Shown here: in pieces, positions 36,011 to 46,700 of the stretch
Numbering within the stretch: position 1 is the first letter of the stretch
Layout: each line of letters starts with the position of its first letter
Source of the DNA: Asterella californica
Taxonomy: Eukaryota > Streptophyta > Marchantiopsida > Marchantiales > Aytoniaceae
Assembly: GCA_036924285.1 (NCBI GenBank)
Contig: JAYKYS010000002.1
Coordinates: 35,696,501-35,760,500 of the forward strand
Direction: 5' to 3'
DNA length: 64,000 nucleotides
Position numbers and translations under genes: made by a program
The notes under the pieces: generated by a model
What the model saw: only the letters and a program-made list of their open reading frames with translations
Databases searched by the model: none
What the model was told of the DNA's origin: nothing

Positions 36011-36068
36011 AGATTTTATTTAGTAGGACACCCAGATCTGCATCTGGGTGTCCTACTAAATAAAATCT
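36011..36068. repeat. Perfect 27-bp hairpin with 4-nt loop
   Basis: Arms 36011-36037 and 36042-36068 are exact reverse complements (AGATTTTATTTAGTAGGACA... on the left) around the loop CTGC. It sits about 190 bp from the inner edge of the right arm of the inverted duplication. Confidence 0.95.
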
Positions 36069-36339
36069 CCTATATATCTATATATCCGCTGGGTTGTACT
36101 TTTCAGCGATAACAATCTTATCTCATTTTGACATGAGGTTAGGCTTCATTTTTCAAGCAATAACGTACTCACCATGCTCCTGATCATGAAGGTATGCAGG
36201 ACCTTGTTTGTAATTAGCACTAAGGACTGAAGGTGAATCAAACTTCTGACTACAGAACTCATGATCACTGCTTATTCGCTAGTTCGCGTAGCTGTAGCCT
36301 GTGAATTCTGACTTCAAGTTTATGTACACCACAAGACTC

Positions 36340-36909
36340 TCAAAGTTTCTCCCGCTTACCGCCGTCCACTTTGGAAGCCAATGACTCAAAGAAGCTATGC
36401 AGCTCAGGAGAATGCAGCAGCTGCTGCACAAGCAAATGCTCAACGCCTGTCTCAGCTGGAACGTCGGAGGAACAGGCGTCTGTGGACGAGGACGATTTGT
36501 CAGCACCTTTGGGCGTAACATCTTCGAGCAGTTTATTCGTCTTGTGTATCGCCCCGAGTGCACTCTTGTCCTTCTCTGTCATGTCATCATCGCTGATCAG
36601 TGAGCTGTTGATTGTGGACAGCTTCTCGCTGATTACCCTCTGTTGGATAACGATGTCATCGAACTTGTGACCGAGCCTCGCAAGACCAGATTGGAAGATA
36701 CTCTTGCTCTGCTTGATTTCGCTCAGCAACTGCTCCAGCAGGCTATGAGTCACATTCACCTCCTTAGTGCCAACAACCTCCTTGAGAAATCGCCCCAGGT
36801 CCTTGTCGAATTCTGCAACGCTCAAGACGGAGCTGGGCATGGCTTTCTGCGCTTGTTCGGAGTCCATCTTCGCGACGGAACTGCTTTTCTGCGCACGTTG
36901 AGGATCCAT
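36340..36909 (-). CDS. Unknown 189-aa protein, copy 2 of the inverted duplicate
   Basis: It has the same length and start (MDPQRAQ) as copy 1, with about five amino-acid changes (for example Ser to Thr in VVGTKEV, Met to Ile in DDIVIQQ, Val to Ala in KSALGA) and a few silent ones. No stop or indel is present. Its upstream leader is cut by the young Copia element in the same orientation, about 230 bp ahead of the ATG. If the upstream exon is needed, this copy may be silenced or driven from the Copia LTR. Function is unknown. Confidence 0.5.
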   Translation of the reverse strand: MDPQRAQKSSSVAKMDSEQAQKAMPSSVLSVAEFDKDLGRFLKEVVGTKEVNVTHSLLEQLLSEIKQSKSIFQSGLARLGHKFDDIVIQQRVISEKLSTINSSLISDDDMTEKDKSALGAIHKTNKLLEDVTPKGADKSSSSTDACSSDVPAETGVEHLLVQQLLHSPELHSFFESLASKVDGGKREKL

Positions 36910-37143
36910 CGTCAATACGCGGAAGCTGACGAACGGCTCCGAATTCGAAGCTGAACTTTTGGTGTGGGCCGGTAATAATCTCGATGAAATACCAGGCTCC
37001 TGACTCAAAGGTTTCAAATCCTTAAGCTTGGACTGGAGAAAGGACAGCAAGCAAGCGAGCAAGAAACAAACGAGGTAGAGCATCTGCCGACAGGAAGCTG
37101 ATGTTTAGATCGGTGGTTCCGGCTGTCATTTATACATGATGAG

Positions 37144-37395
37144 TGTGCAAAATATTGAATCATGAACAGATGTTTTACCAAAGTGTATGAGCCTCATCGT
37201 ACGATGAGGTTAAATACATAGTCTGACTAAGATCAGATGTGAGTTACGGGCCACCTTATCCAGATCTCCTGTGCGCATCCTGACTGGCCTCCATGTGCGA
37301 GCCTGCGTCCGCGTGCCTGGAGATCTGGACTGGGTAGATATCATGTGCACTACTCGTGATTACTCTATGAAGAATGGTTTGCTAAATCCTTAACA
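37144..37395 (-). repeat. Copia 3' LTR (252 bp)
   Basis: On + it runs from TGTGCAAAATATTG to CCTTAACA. Compared with the 5' LTR it lacks a 22-bp stretch near its outer-right part and has only one copy of a 146-bp segment that is duplicated in the other LTR. Confidence 0.92.
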
Positions 37396-37403
37396 TTCCC
37401 CCT
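37396..37403 (-). other. Copia polypurine tract
   Basis: AGGGGGAA on minus, directly next to the 3' LTR. It primes plus-strand synthesis. Confidence 0.85.
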
Positions 37404-40324
37404 CAAACCGATTTTCTACTTATAACACCAAGCTGAGTTCGACATGAGAGGAATCTCTCTCGAGACAAAGCTTTCGTAAAGGTGTCTGCTACCATGGATA
37501 TGCTTGGGATATATTCTAACATTAGCGTACCAGATTCAAACATGTCTCTGACAAAATGATATTGGATCTCTATGTGCTTGCTACGGGAATGTAAGACTGG
37601 GTTTTTACAGAGAGATATTGTGCTTTGGTTGTCGCATTTCAGCACGGTTGGACCGTTCATGTTCTCCCCGATGTCAGACAGTAGGTTCCTAATCCACACT
37701 ATCTCCCGTGCTGCTGTTGATGCTGCGATGTACTCCGCCTCAGTGGAAGACAGTGCTACAACCTTTTGTTTCTTACTGAGCCAGCTTATGGCTCCTCCGC
37801 AGACAGAGAAACAGAAACCAGAGGTAGATCGTCTTGTTTCCTCGTCGCCTGCCCAATCCGCATCCGTGAATACTTGCATCTCTAGGCTCTGGGTGCTTCC
37901 GTGGTAGAGTATTCCGAAGTCGTATGTGCCCTTCAAGTATCGGAGGATGCGTTTAGCCTGAGCCCAGTGGGAGGCATTTGGTTTTGAGACAAATTGACTT
38001 AACCCAATGACCGGAAAGGTGATGTCCGGACGAGAACATATCATGATGTACATGAGGCTACCGATTAGACTGTTGAAGGGGAAATCCTCATGAGTCTCTT
38101 CAGGATGATCATCATTAGAGCTGTGGATCTGAGTACGTGGTTCCATGGGAGTTGCAACGCTGTTGGAGTTCTCCAATCCATATCTGTGCAAGATCTGTTG
38201 TACGTAGGCACCTTGGCTGATGTGGAGTTTCCTGCTTGATCTGTTTCTCTTGATGAGCCAACCGAGAAAAAATGAGAGTTCTCCACAGTCTTTCATTTCG
38301 AACCGTGCTGCCAATCTGCCTTTCACTGCTCCTAGATGACTCGGACATGAGGAAGCTATAATCAAATCATCAACGTACAAGGCGAGTAGTATGATTGCCT
38401 GGTCTACTCTGAGACAATAGACGTTGCCATCGGATCCAAGTGGGTTGAATCTTTCTTCCTTCAGAAAACCATCCATCTCCTTGTACCAAACGCGCGATGC
38501 CTGCTTTAAGCCATAGATTGACTTACGTAATCTGCAGACCAGATTTCTGCTTTGCTGAAATCCTTCTGGTTGAGACATGTACACTTCTTCTTGCAAGTCT
38601 CCATTCAAGAAAGCAGTGCATACATCCATGTGATGAAGTTCCCAATCATAATGAGCGGCTAGGGCCAGAATGGCTCGTACGCTCGTGAGTTTGACGACTG
38701 GTGAAAAAGTCTCCAAGTAGTCCAGCCCCTGGACTTGTGAATACCCCTTAGCTACAAGGCGTGCTTTGTACCTCTGTAGTTTTCCTTCCCCGTCATACTT
38801 GATCTTGTAGGTCCAGCGACATCCCACCACTTTCCTTCCGGTCGGGAGTTGCACCAGGTTCCAGGTGTGATTCTTAATCAGAGAATCGTATTCTTCCTGC
38901 ATCGCCATCTCCCAATGATGAGCGTCATTGCTGCTAACAGCCTCGTCGTAGTTCTCCGGGGTGATGCTCAAGTTGGAGACTTTGCTTTCCTCCTCTATTT
39001 CCATCGTTCCTGTGAGATTCATTTGAGCGTTCTGTAGGATCTTCATGCTCGGTCTCCGTACTCGAGCAGGCAAAGTTCTTCGGTTCGGAACAGCGGGACA
39101 TGTGGTGTCGATGGTCTGCCGTGCGATGCCGGTGGTTGAACACGGGTGACTTCCATCCTCTACAGGGTGGAGACTATCCGCATGAGTTGATTTGTGCCCT
39201 TCCATCGTGGACTCTGATGGTTCTTCATCTGTGGTGCCTGCTTCTGATGAGAGATCATCAGCAAGTGGGAAAAAACTTGGGTTTTGGTCAGAGTTTTGAG
39301 TTAGAAACTCACTGTCATCATGCGTGGAGTAGAATTCTGCCTCATTGAAAGTGACGTCTCTGCTGAGCACGAATTTGTTGGTGGTAGGGTCCCAAAGCTT
39401 GTAGCCCTTTGCCTCGAGCGCATAGCCCACGAAGAAGGTCTTGAAACTTCTGTTGTCAAGTTTTTTGACCTTTTCTGCAGGGATGTGGGTGTACGTTGTG
39501 CATCCAAACGCTCTCAAGTGTGACACATTAGGCCGTATTCCCGTCCAGACCTCTTCAGGTGTTATTTCTTCCACGGCGGAGGTAGATGTGCGATTTTGAA
39601 CGTACACGGCGGTTGCGACTGCTTCTGCCCAGAACCTCTTTGGCAGTCCTGCTTGTGCTAGTATGACCCTGGCGGCGTTGGTGATACTCCTGTTCTTTCT
39701 CTCGGACACACCGTTTTGTTGTGGGCTGTAAGGCAAAGTGAATTGTCGTTCTATTCCTTCACGCCGACAAAAATCGTTGAACGCCTTGCTGGTGTATTCT
39801 CCCCCGTTGTCTGAACGAAGTCTTTTGATCTGCTTTCCACTTTGTTTTTCGGCCATGGACTTGAAGTCCCTAAAGCAATCAAATGTTTCATCCTTAGAAT
39901 GTAGAAAATAGACAACAGTGCGCCGACTGAAATCATCCACGAATATGAGGAAGTACCTTGAGCCGCCGATAGACGGGACTTGCATTGGTCCGCAAAGGTC
40001 GGTGTGAACGAGTTCGAGTATCTCCCTTGCTCTCGTGCTGATGTCAGTGAAAGGTTTCCGGTGCTGCTTTCCAAGTAAGCAAGCTTCGCAGATCTTTGTG
40101 GTACGGCTATTTTCTATTTCTAAGCCGTTAACTATCTTCCTTTTGGACATGTCACGTAGTGTATCATAGTTGACATGAACAAAGCGTTTGTGCCACCTAT
40201 CTAGTGAGCTATCATCGGTCGTGGTCAAGAACGAACTATCGGCAGCATCTGTACTATCAAGGAAATAGAGGTGTCCTTCTCTCCTTCCACGAGTAAGGAT
40301 CTGATCAGTTCCTTGTTCTCTCAC
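37403..40324 (-). CDS. Copia pol: integrase, reverse transcriptase, RNase H
   Basis: This 973-codon frame holds all enzymes downstream of protease. The integrase zinc finger is at residues 45-90 (WHKRFVHV... CEACLLGKQ). The integrase core has Asp in VHTDLCGP (about 110), Asp in RSDNGGEY (about 172) and Glu in NGVSERKN (about 208). Reverse transcriptase spans about residues 480-720 with YKARLVAKGYSQ, the catalytic AFLNGDLQEE region and the YVDDLIIA box. RNase H spans 800-940 (FTDADWAGDEETRRSTSG, ALSSTEAEYIAAS). It ends VADTFTKALSRERFLSC, just before the polypurine tract. The first Met shown is internal: a single-base shift near 40397 separates it from gag-protease. No stop breaks this frame, so the copy is recent. 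Confidence 0.92.
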   Translation of the reverse strand: MREQGTDQILTRGRREGHLYFLDSTDAADSSFLTTTDDSSLDRWHKRFVHVNYDTLRDMSKRKIVNGLEIENSRTTKICEACLLGKQHRKPFTDISTRAREILELVHTDLCGPMQVPSIGGSRYFLIFVDDFSRRTVVYFLHSKDETFDCFRDFKSMAEKQSGKQIKRLRSDNGGEYTSKAFNDFCRREGIERQFTLPYSPQQNGVSERKNRSITNAARVILAQAGLPKRFWAEAVATAVYVQNRTSTSAVEEITPEEVWTGIRPNVSHLRAFGCTTYTHIPAEKVKKLDNRSFKTFFVGYALEAKGYKLWDPTTNKFVLSRDVTFNEAEFYSTHDDSEFLTQNSDQNPSFFPLADDLSSEAGTTDEEPSESTMEGHKSTHADSLHPVEDGSHPCSTTGIARQTIDTTCPAVPNRRTLPARVRRPSMKILQNAQMNLTGTMEIEEESKVSNLSITPENYDEAVSSNDAHHWEMAMQEEYDSLIKNHTWNLVQLPTGRKVVGCRWTYKIKYDGEGKLQRYKARLVAKGYSQVQGLDYLETFSPVVKLTSVRAILALAAHYDWELHHMDVCTAFLNGDLQEEVYMSQPEGFQQSRNLVCRLRKSIYGLKQASRVWYKEMDGFLKEERFNPLGSDGNVYCLRVDQAIILLALYVDDLIIASSCPSHLGAVKGRLAARFEMKDCGELSFFLGWLIKRNRSSRKLHISQGAYVQQILHRYGLENSNSVATPMEPRTQIHSSNDDHPEETHEDFPFNSLIGSLMYIMICSRPDITFPVIGLSQFVSKPNASHWAQAKRILRYLKGTYDFGILYHGSTQSLEMQVFTDADWAGDEETRRSTSGFCFSVCGGAISWLSKKQKVVALSSTEAEYIAASTAAREIVWIRNLLSDIGENMNGPTVLKCDNQSTISLCKNPVLHSRSKHIEIQYHFVRDMFESGTLMLEYIPSISMVADTFTKALSRERFLSCRTQLGVISRKSV

Positions 40325-40364
40325 GGTGAATCCTTTGGAATTGAATTCTACCGTAGCTCCTAAG

Positions 40365-41531
40365 TCAGTGATGCGTGCTACTGAGAGGAGATCCTTTTTT
40401 CAGACATGGGACATGTAGTACGTCGTGGAGTTTTCTCATCTTGCCGATTGCACCTGGGATCTGAATTGTGCCGCTGCCAAGAATCTGTTGTTCCGTGTCA
40501 TCCCCAAGCTGCACTGATCTCGAATTTGGGCACAATTTGTAAGAACTGAGCCAATCATCGTGGAACATCATGTGTTGGGTGGCTCCGGAGTCCAGGATTG
40601 TTCTTCTGTTGTCTTCACGGCATTGATGAGGGCTTGATGTGGTCGCGCTGATCTGCTCCTGTGTGGTAGTTTCTAGGACTGTGAACATCTTGGCTTTGAT
40701 TGGATGTTCCATAGGTTCTGCTTCGGCTGTGTCAGTGGTCAGGTTGACGTTGACTCTACTCCATTTTTCCTTCTCGAGGACAAGGTCAGCAAGTTTCCTC
40801 CGGCATTCAAACTCGTGATGACCATCAATCTTGCAGTAGTGGCAAGGTCCTTTTCTTCGAAAGGTTTTGGATGGGCCAGAGACGTTCTTCCTTCTGTCGT
40901 TCTGAGAGCTTGAGTATAGTGCCAAGTTCCCCTCCTGGTCGATCCCTGAGTCGATCCTCATGGTTTGTTCCTCGAGCAGTGCGGTGACGACCTCTTCCCA
41001 CGTAAGTGATTTGGTTGCCATGAGAGTGCTTTTGAATGCGTGCCATGTGGATGGCAAGGACTGATATAACTTCAGTTTCTGCTGCTCAATGCTCACTTTG
41101 TACACGTCTCCTGCAGCGGAAAGCTGATTGTATATGTCCTTCATGCGCTGGATGTGCTCTCTGAGATTTTCCCCGTCAGAAAGCTTAAGTTTCTCGAGTT
41201 GATGGTGAAGGTGAAGGATCTCCACCTCTGACTTCTTTTCGTATCTCGCTACCAGACCATCCCAAAGGATAGAGCTGGATGAGCAATCTGCCTCGAGTAG
41301 GATCTCCTCCTTCAAGCTCAAGCCTACGATGTAAGAAGCTTTGTCATCTTTGATCTGCCAGATCTCCAGCTCCTTGGGACTGCATTTGGTGATGTCTGGT
41401 TTCTTCTCGATCCCGGATGTAACGCCGTACAGACCTTCTCCTTTGAGGATAAGGGTCAACTTCTTCTTCCAAATTCCAAACCCATCACCAGAGAATACGG
41501 GAGGTGATGGTCTGAATCCGCTGCCAGACAT
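40365..41531 (-). CDS. Copia gag and protease
   Basis: This 388-codon frame starts MSGSGFRPSPPVFSGDGFGI at 41531. Residues 1-200 match the Copia gag fold (GIWKKKLTLILKGEGLYG, WDGLVARYEKKS, LHHQLEKLKL). A zinc knuckle CHYCKIDGHHEFEC (C-x2-C-x4-H-x4-C) is at about residue 230. The aspartic protease motif LDSGATQHMM is at about 312, with the flap-like GSGTIQIPG after it. The frame then runs out of phase in an A-rich run near 40397, loses about the last 40 residues of the gag-protease to integrase join and stops at 40365. It makes the capsid and processing enzyme. Confidence 0.9.
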   Translation of the reverse strand: MSGSGFRPSPPVFSGDGFGIWKKKLTLILKGEGLYGVTSGIEKKPDITKCSPKELEIWQIKDDKASYIVGLSLKEEILLEADCSSSSILWDGLVARYEKKSEVEILHLHHQLEKLKLSDGENLREHIQRMKDIYNQLSAAGDVYKVSIEQQKLKLYQSLPSTWHAFKSTLMATKSLTWEEVVTALLEEQTMRIDSGIDQEGNLALYSSSQNDRRKNVSGPSKTFRRKGPCHYCKIDGHHEFECRRKLADLVLEKEKWSRVNVNLTTDTAEAEPMEHPIKAKMFTVLETTTQEQISATTSSPHQCREDNRRTILDSGATQHMMFHDDWLSSYKLCPNSRSVQLGDDTEQQILGSGTIQIPGAIGKMRKLHDVLHVPCLKKGSPLSSTHH

Positions 41532-41695
41532 TTTGCGTCGTGAATGCCCTTTTCCACAGTGGGCCTTCTGTATGCGGAAGCTGCTGTGAACGGTATGCTA
41601 CTGTAACAGGTTTGGATTCGCGATGATGGAATCCCTTCTTCAGACTCGTGAAATGCTATCTCACTATCTCACTAGGGTCTACAGTCTTGGACTTC

Positions 41696-41707
41696 GCTCT
41701 GATACCA
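41696..41707 (-). other. Copia primer-binding site (initiator tRNA-Met type)
   Basis: On minus this reads TGGTATCAGAGC, the usual plant Copia sequence complementary to the 3' end of initiator tRNA-Met, directly following the 5' LTR. Confidence 0.93.
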
Positions 41708-42128
41708 AGTGCAAAATATTGAATCATGAACAGATGTTTTACCAAAGTGTGTGAGCCTCATCGTACGATGAGGTTAAATACATAGTCTGACTAAGATCAG
41801 ATGTGAGTTACGGGCCACCTTATCCAGATCTCCTGTGCGCATCCTGACTGGCCTCCATGTGCGAGCCTGCGTCCGCGTGCCTGGAGATCTGGACTGGGTA
41901 GATATCATGTACGATGAGGTTAAATACATAGTCTGACTAAGATCAGATGTGAGTTACGGGCCACCTTATCCAGATCTCCTGTGCGCATCCTGACTGGCCT
42001 CCATGTGCGAGCCTGCGTCCGCGTGCCTGGAGATCTGGACTGGGTAGATATCATGTGCACTACTCGTGATTACTCTATTCTTGATCCGAGATTTTCTCTG
42101 TGAAGAATGGTTTGCTAAATCCTTAACA
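41708..42128 (-). repeat. Copia 5' LTR (421 bp) with internal 146-bp duplication
   Basis: It matches the 3' LTR but carries a tandem copy of 146 bp (41765-41910 repeated at 41911-42056) and keeps a 22-bp stretch (about 42078-42099) missing from the other LTR. The terminal base next to the primer-binding site differs (A here, T in the other LTR, on +). Confidence 0.92.
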
Positions 42129-42583
42129 ATGAGTTTCTACCTGGCTAGCTGCAGTAGTAGATGGAGTCAACGAGTCGAGAATGAACATCAGTGGGAGCTA
42201 AAGAGACGAAATATGTTGTACCGGAAGAAGAAGACGACGAAGAAGAAGGAAAGGAAATGGATGAGTGACTGAGGAGATAATCGAACGTCGAGTCATTCAA
42301 AAGTCGGCGATGAAAGGAAAGAAGGAGGGGAAACGGTGAGAAGGGATTGCATGCATGCTTCTTCATTTGACGGACCCTCCGACAGAGTTTGTTCGATCAT
42401 CAGTCACATTTCCCCGAAGGAAGTTTCACCATGCATTTTAACATCTATCAGCCATGATCTCGTCCGAAAGAGCACGTACATCTCTTCATGTCACTCAACC
42501 GCGCAGATTTGAAAATGTTATTCAGCTTCTTCCCGTCCTCCTCCGGATCCACTGCTACCTCATGCGGAAGACATTAGGGGGTA

Positions 42584-42622
42584 TCAGAGTTTAGAAAAAA
42601 GATTCTTTTTTCTAAACTCTGA
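42584..42622. repeat. 39-bp palindrome at the outer edge of the right arm
   Basis: Arms 42584-42602 and 42604-42622 are exact reverse complements (TCAGAGTTTAGAAAAAAGA) around a single base. Homology between the inverted arms stops at 42574, ten bases away. The left arm lacks it. Confidence 0.93.
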
Positions 42623-42633
42623 GTAACTGGACG

Positions 42634-43744
42634 TAAAATTGTCATGGGTAAGTTTGTATAAAACCGCGGATCATTCTAGATCGCGCCCGAGATTCAACAT
42701 CAAGATTTTACCATTGATTATTTTTCCGTTTCTACACTCAAGATAAGTATTCAGAGTATCAGAGAATCCATTGCATTCTGGTCCAATTGTTTCTCCACCT
42801 TTTCCTGCTATGCATTTCTTTTCAGTTCACAATGGATACCTGTAACCTCGTGCATACACGCACATAATTGTAATATTATTATCGGTATATGTATATATAA
42901 TTAGGGACACTCAATCTTTTTTCGTAACGAAAATTACAGGAGTAGAGTCAGAAGTCGTAAGCTTCGTTTGTCTTCCAACGTCTAAAAACATGCGATTGAA
43001 TCACTTTCAAAACTGTGAAAAAAATATCACATTTACGGGCATAGACGGAAAACGTCAGTGTAAATATTTACTGTAAATAGATTTACGGACGAAGTTACGG
43101 GAATTCTTTACAGCAAAGGATTGAAGTTGGAATATTCCAGCGCTGCGGCCAATTTCCTTGAGGCCCCCGGCGCCTCCGCTGGTACAGGATATGATACACA
43201 AGAAGTGATTTGGCATGAACTGAGTTTTAGATGATGTTGCACGGTATGGTTTTCCAAATACTCCTCAGAATTTCCAACTGTTTCCAACTGTTGTCAGTAG
43301 ACTACTATTTCAGAAAAGATTTTTATGCTTATGGTTGTGCAAATCACTTCTTTTATCATTACTTATAATCTCAAATCTAGGTGTTTTATATTTTCCACTC
43401 ATGCATACCAAAGAGGTGCATGCTGACCGAAAGACTTCTTTAAACTTGTCTTTTCATCCTCCCAGGTCGGTCTCACTTTCTTCTCCTCTTGACTTCTATG
43501 CTTTTACTCTCTTATATTATTTTTTCTTTTTCTTTTTTCACTCTTTTAAATTAATGCATTAAAGGTGTTTATTCTCTGGTATTTTTCATTTTTTTATGGG
43601 GCCGGATAAGAGGATTTAAGAGGATTTTATTGCTCGGTTCATTTTGACCGTCATAGTTAACTGACTACGTATCTCCAGGAGAGACCGTGTGGCAATAAAA
43701 GTGAGTGTCTGAGACCATTCAGCCTTTCAAACGTTGAAGTATTA
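42634..43744. other. No supported gene
   Basis: This is AT-rich intergenic DNA. A plus frame at 43335-43562 has no recognisable domain. Confidence 0.4.
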
Positions 43745-46700
43745 GGAGGTCTCAAAGTTACCTACAAAGGAAATCTTTAAACTGCCATTTAGGTTCTGAC
43801 GGGCACGGCGAGACTAGTACACAAAGACCTTGTGGAGGTCTCTCGTGAGTTATCCCCCGGTAGAAATAGTTATGCCGTCACGATCTTCTTTCTGTTCATT
43901 TTATTCTATATTTGTCCAACAGAGCCGAAAACTGAATCAGAAAATTCTCATCTACCTGCAATCCTTGCTGTCGAGAACATAAGATGAGGAAATTCTCTCC
44001 GGCGTATTACACCTTTAATATTTATTTTTAGAACCTCTAGCCACTTCACATTTTGACGGATTAATGCGATCGCCTCACTTGCGAATTAATTCGAGTTTAA
44101 GGAAGAAGCGTGTGATTACATATATAGTTTTGCATCGCAACATAATTTTGATGAGACGACCGTTGTGCCGTGGTGACTCAGCTGAGATGACTGTTGGCTG
44201 CAGTGTTTTAGTCTTGTTCTTTCCGTTCTGTCTTTTTCGTCCGCGCGTAGAGAATACTTCTATGGTGGAGAGCATAGCACCTCGAGAGCACAACATGCAC
44301 GGGGTCATGCACGGCACAATTCGTAGGTTGAGCGCGGGGTTTAGACCCAGAGCGCATTGAGCTTGTTGTTTAAGGTCAATGGCGGCCAGTCGCATAGCTG
44401 CTCTGGATTATGTTGCATTGAACGAACAATGATCCGCCTTCGGTTGTATTGTGGAGAGCGGAGGTTTGTTGTCAGTTTGAAGTTCGCGGTCATTAAGCAT
44501 TGCTGTGAACAGAGCATGAAGTTCATGCCGATTAGGAGTTCTCAACGAGAGCGGTGTTGTATTGCACGGAGCCGTGAGTAGGATATACATTCTATCGAGA
44601 TGACGGAAGAATTAAAAATATATTCTCATTGTTATAAGTATATTCTTATTTTGTAATTCTTTAGAGAGAGGCGAAGTCAAAAATCGTTAGATATTCGTCA
44701 GTTCAAACACTGTAATACTTGTGCTTAGGTGAGTAGCACAAACTATTGTGAGGTAGATGAGAGCTCCGGCGATATCGATGTGGTTGAGAAGATCGAATGT
44801 ATGTTTGAGAATTTTCAGGATGTTGTGATCAAGATTTTTGATGATGAATTGCTCAGGAATGTTTCCTTGACACAAATTCTATTTCAAGTGACTGAAGAAC
44901 TGTTGGAAGATACGCGTTTGTTGATAGCACTGCTGTCACACACCGATTGAGAATCATCATTTTTAGAGCAAAAATATGTTGATCTTGTAAAAGATTACTT
45001 GAAAGCTGATATTGAATGTAGGTCGAGATATTATTGGGATGCACAATACGTCCATGTCGTCTATAATTCCAAGCACACCACATATATGTACCGTTAGCTT
45101 GTGGTGTATGTGACAACCGTATCTCATCTCAAGTAGAGGTCGATTCTTCCAACTTCGCAATACAGTCAGGTAAATGCAAGACTCTACAATGATTCCTTTG
45201 TAGAGATTCGGTTAAAATCAGTATTGATCTTAAGGAAAAGATCTGCGTGTTATTAGTACAACACCTCTGTTATCACGAGTGTCCGTCATTTCATGATTTT
45301 ACCATTCCGTTCGCTGCTATCGAATACTTGGAGAAGTCTGTGCACAGTTCATTTCAAAAGGCTGAGTTGTATCACGCACTATGTATGAAACGACTGAGTG
45401 ATCTTGTCATAGGCACACAAGTCATATCAATTATCACATTACTTTCATCCTTTCTCGTACATGTATTCAGAACGTGTTTGATCAATTACTGTATGTCAGA
45501 ATTAATAGATAGTGAGAAGTATTCAAATTATAGTTTTAGGCCGCTAGTGTTTGTGAACGATGAATGATGTAGTGTTTTTGGATTCATCACTCTTTTCTTT
45601 AATAGGATTTGGACATATTGACGAATATAGTCATCGATAGCACGTTCAAGATGAATCAAGTGAGATTCGAGTCATTTGTGATTAATGCTAAGGTGGGCGG
45701 ATTCGGACTCCATTTGTCATCCATGTTTTATAGTCACAAGGTCGTAGAGAAAGATAAGAGAGTGACTCATTCTTAGCCTGGAGAAGGAGAGTCGATTCGT
45801 ATAAATGCTCTTGTGAGACGGTTCGAAGCTTTGATTGCATTACGGATAAAGTCCACCATTATTTTTCAACAAACAATGTTCATACTGCTTGCGTCATATG
45901 CAAGCAGTAGTTGAAACTCTAGTGTGTCAAATCAAACGGTCGATGTCCAGTTATGATGCTATGTATGTTTGTTATTTCCGTGCATCAATGGAGCAGTTTC
46001 TGGTCAAGGCGCTGCCAATGTGAGCCAATGCCCCTGCCATCTTATCTAACACACTAACAATTTGGCTGGATCGAACGTTAGCCCCTTCTTGTTTGCTCTT
46101 CTCTTGCTGGAGTTTCTGAGCTTCTAGCTCTCTATACAAACTCAACTTCTCTCTATCAATTTCAAGTTTTTGTTTCTCTACCTCAACTATGGAGCTAGAA
46201 AAGCACGTGAGAGTTTGATTCAGAGCAGAAGCACTGCGGCTCATTTCACGCTTCCATTTTCCTGAGTTATGACGACTGGACTCCTCGGCATCTATATCTA
46301 TGGAATTCCTTACTTCAGAATCCGGTTGACGACCGGGTTGAGGACCTGGTTGAACATCATCACTATCTGGACCTGCTGGACCATTACTCGGAGTGAGAGA
46401 TTCGGCCATGCACGGCGGGGTTGTGCCAGGTCAAAGACCATACCAACAGTCAATGAGTGGATAGTGGTGCAATGGATAATTCAAGGGGAGTTTCTTCTCT
46501 TCACGTTCCTGCCGACTCAACGAGGTGTAGGGGGCATTTCCAGAGACCTTGTTGTGATCTCAAATTTTTCTGTACCCGGTTATCACTGTCTCCCACTTAT
46601 TCTTTATAACAGTTATGTCCGTGATAACCACACCTTTAGCACGAAGGAACGACTGAACCTGCTGAAGCTTGCTCACCGCCGTTATCATCTTCTTCAGACC

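Larger units (their letters stand above)
37139..42133 (-). mobile_element. Young, nearly complete Ty1/Copia element with target duplication
   Basis: The element proper is 37144-42128 (4985 bp), flanked by the 5-bp duplication ATGAG (37139-37143 and 42129-42133). Read on minus it has 5' LTR (42128-41708), primer-binding site, gag, pol, polypurine tract and 3' LTR (37395-37144). Apart from two length changes the LTRs differ at only about two positions, so insertion was recent. Integrase precedes reverse transcriptase, which is the Copia order. One frameshift separates gag-protease from the rest. Confidence 0.95.
36258..42574 (-). repeat. Right arm of the inverted duplication, interrupted by a Copia element
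   Basis: This is the reverse-complement copy of 31990-33320, made of 36258-37143 and 42129-42574. The Copia element at 37144-42128 splits it. The insertion point falls just after GTAGAAACTCAT, which is within or beside the presumed intron ahead of copy 2. Confidence 0.9.

Noticed and set aside
44064..45567. Plus-strand transposase in element B
   Set aside because: Frames at 44064, 44729 and 45247 show no DDE motifs or helix-turn-helix pattern.
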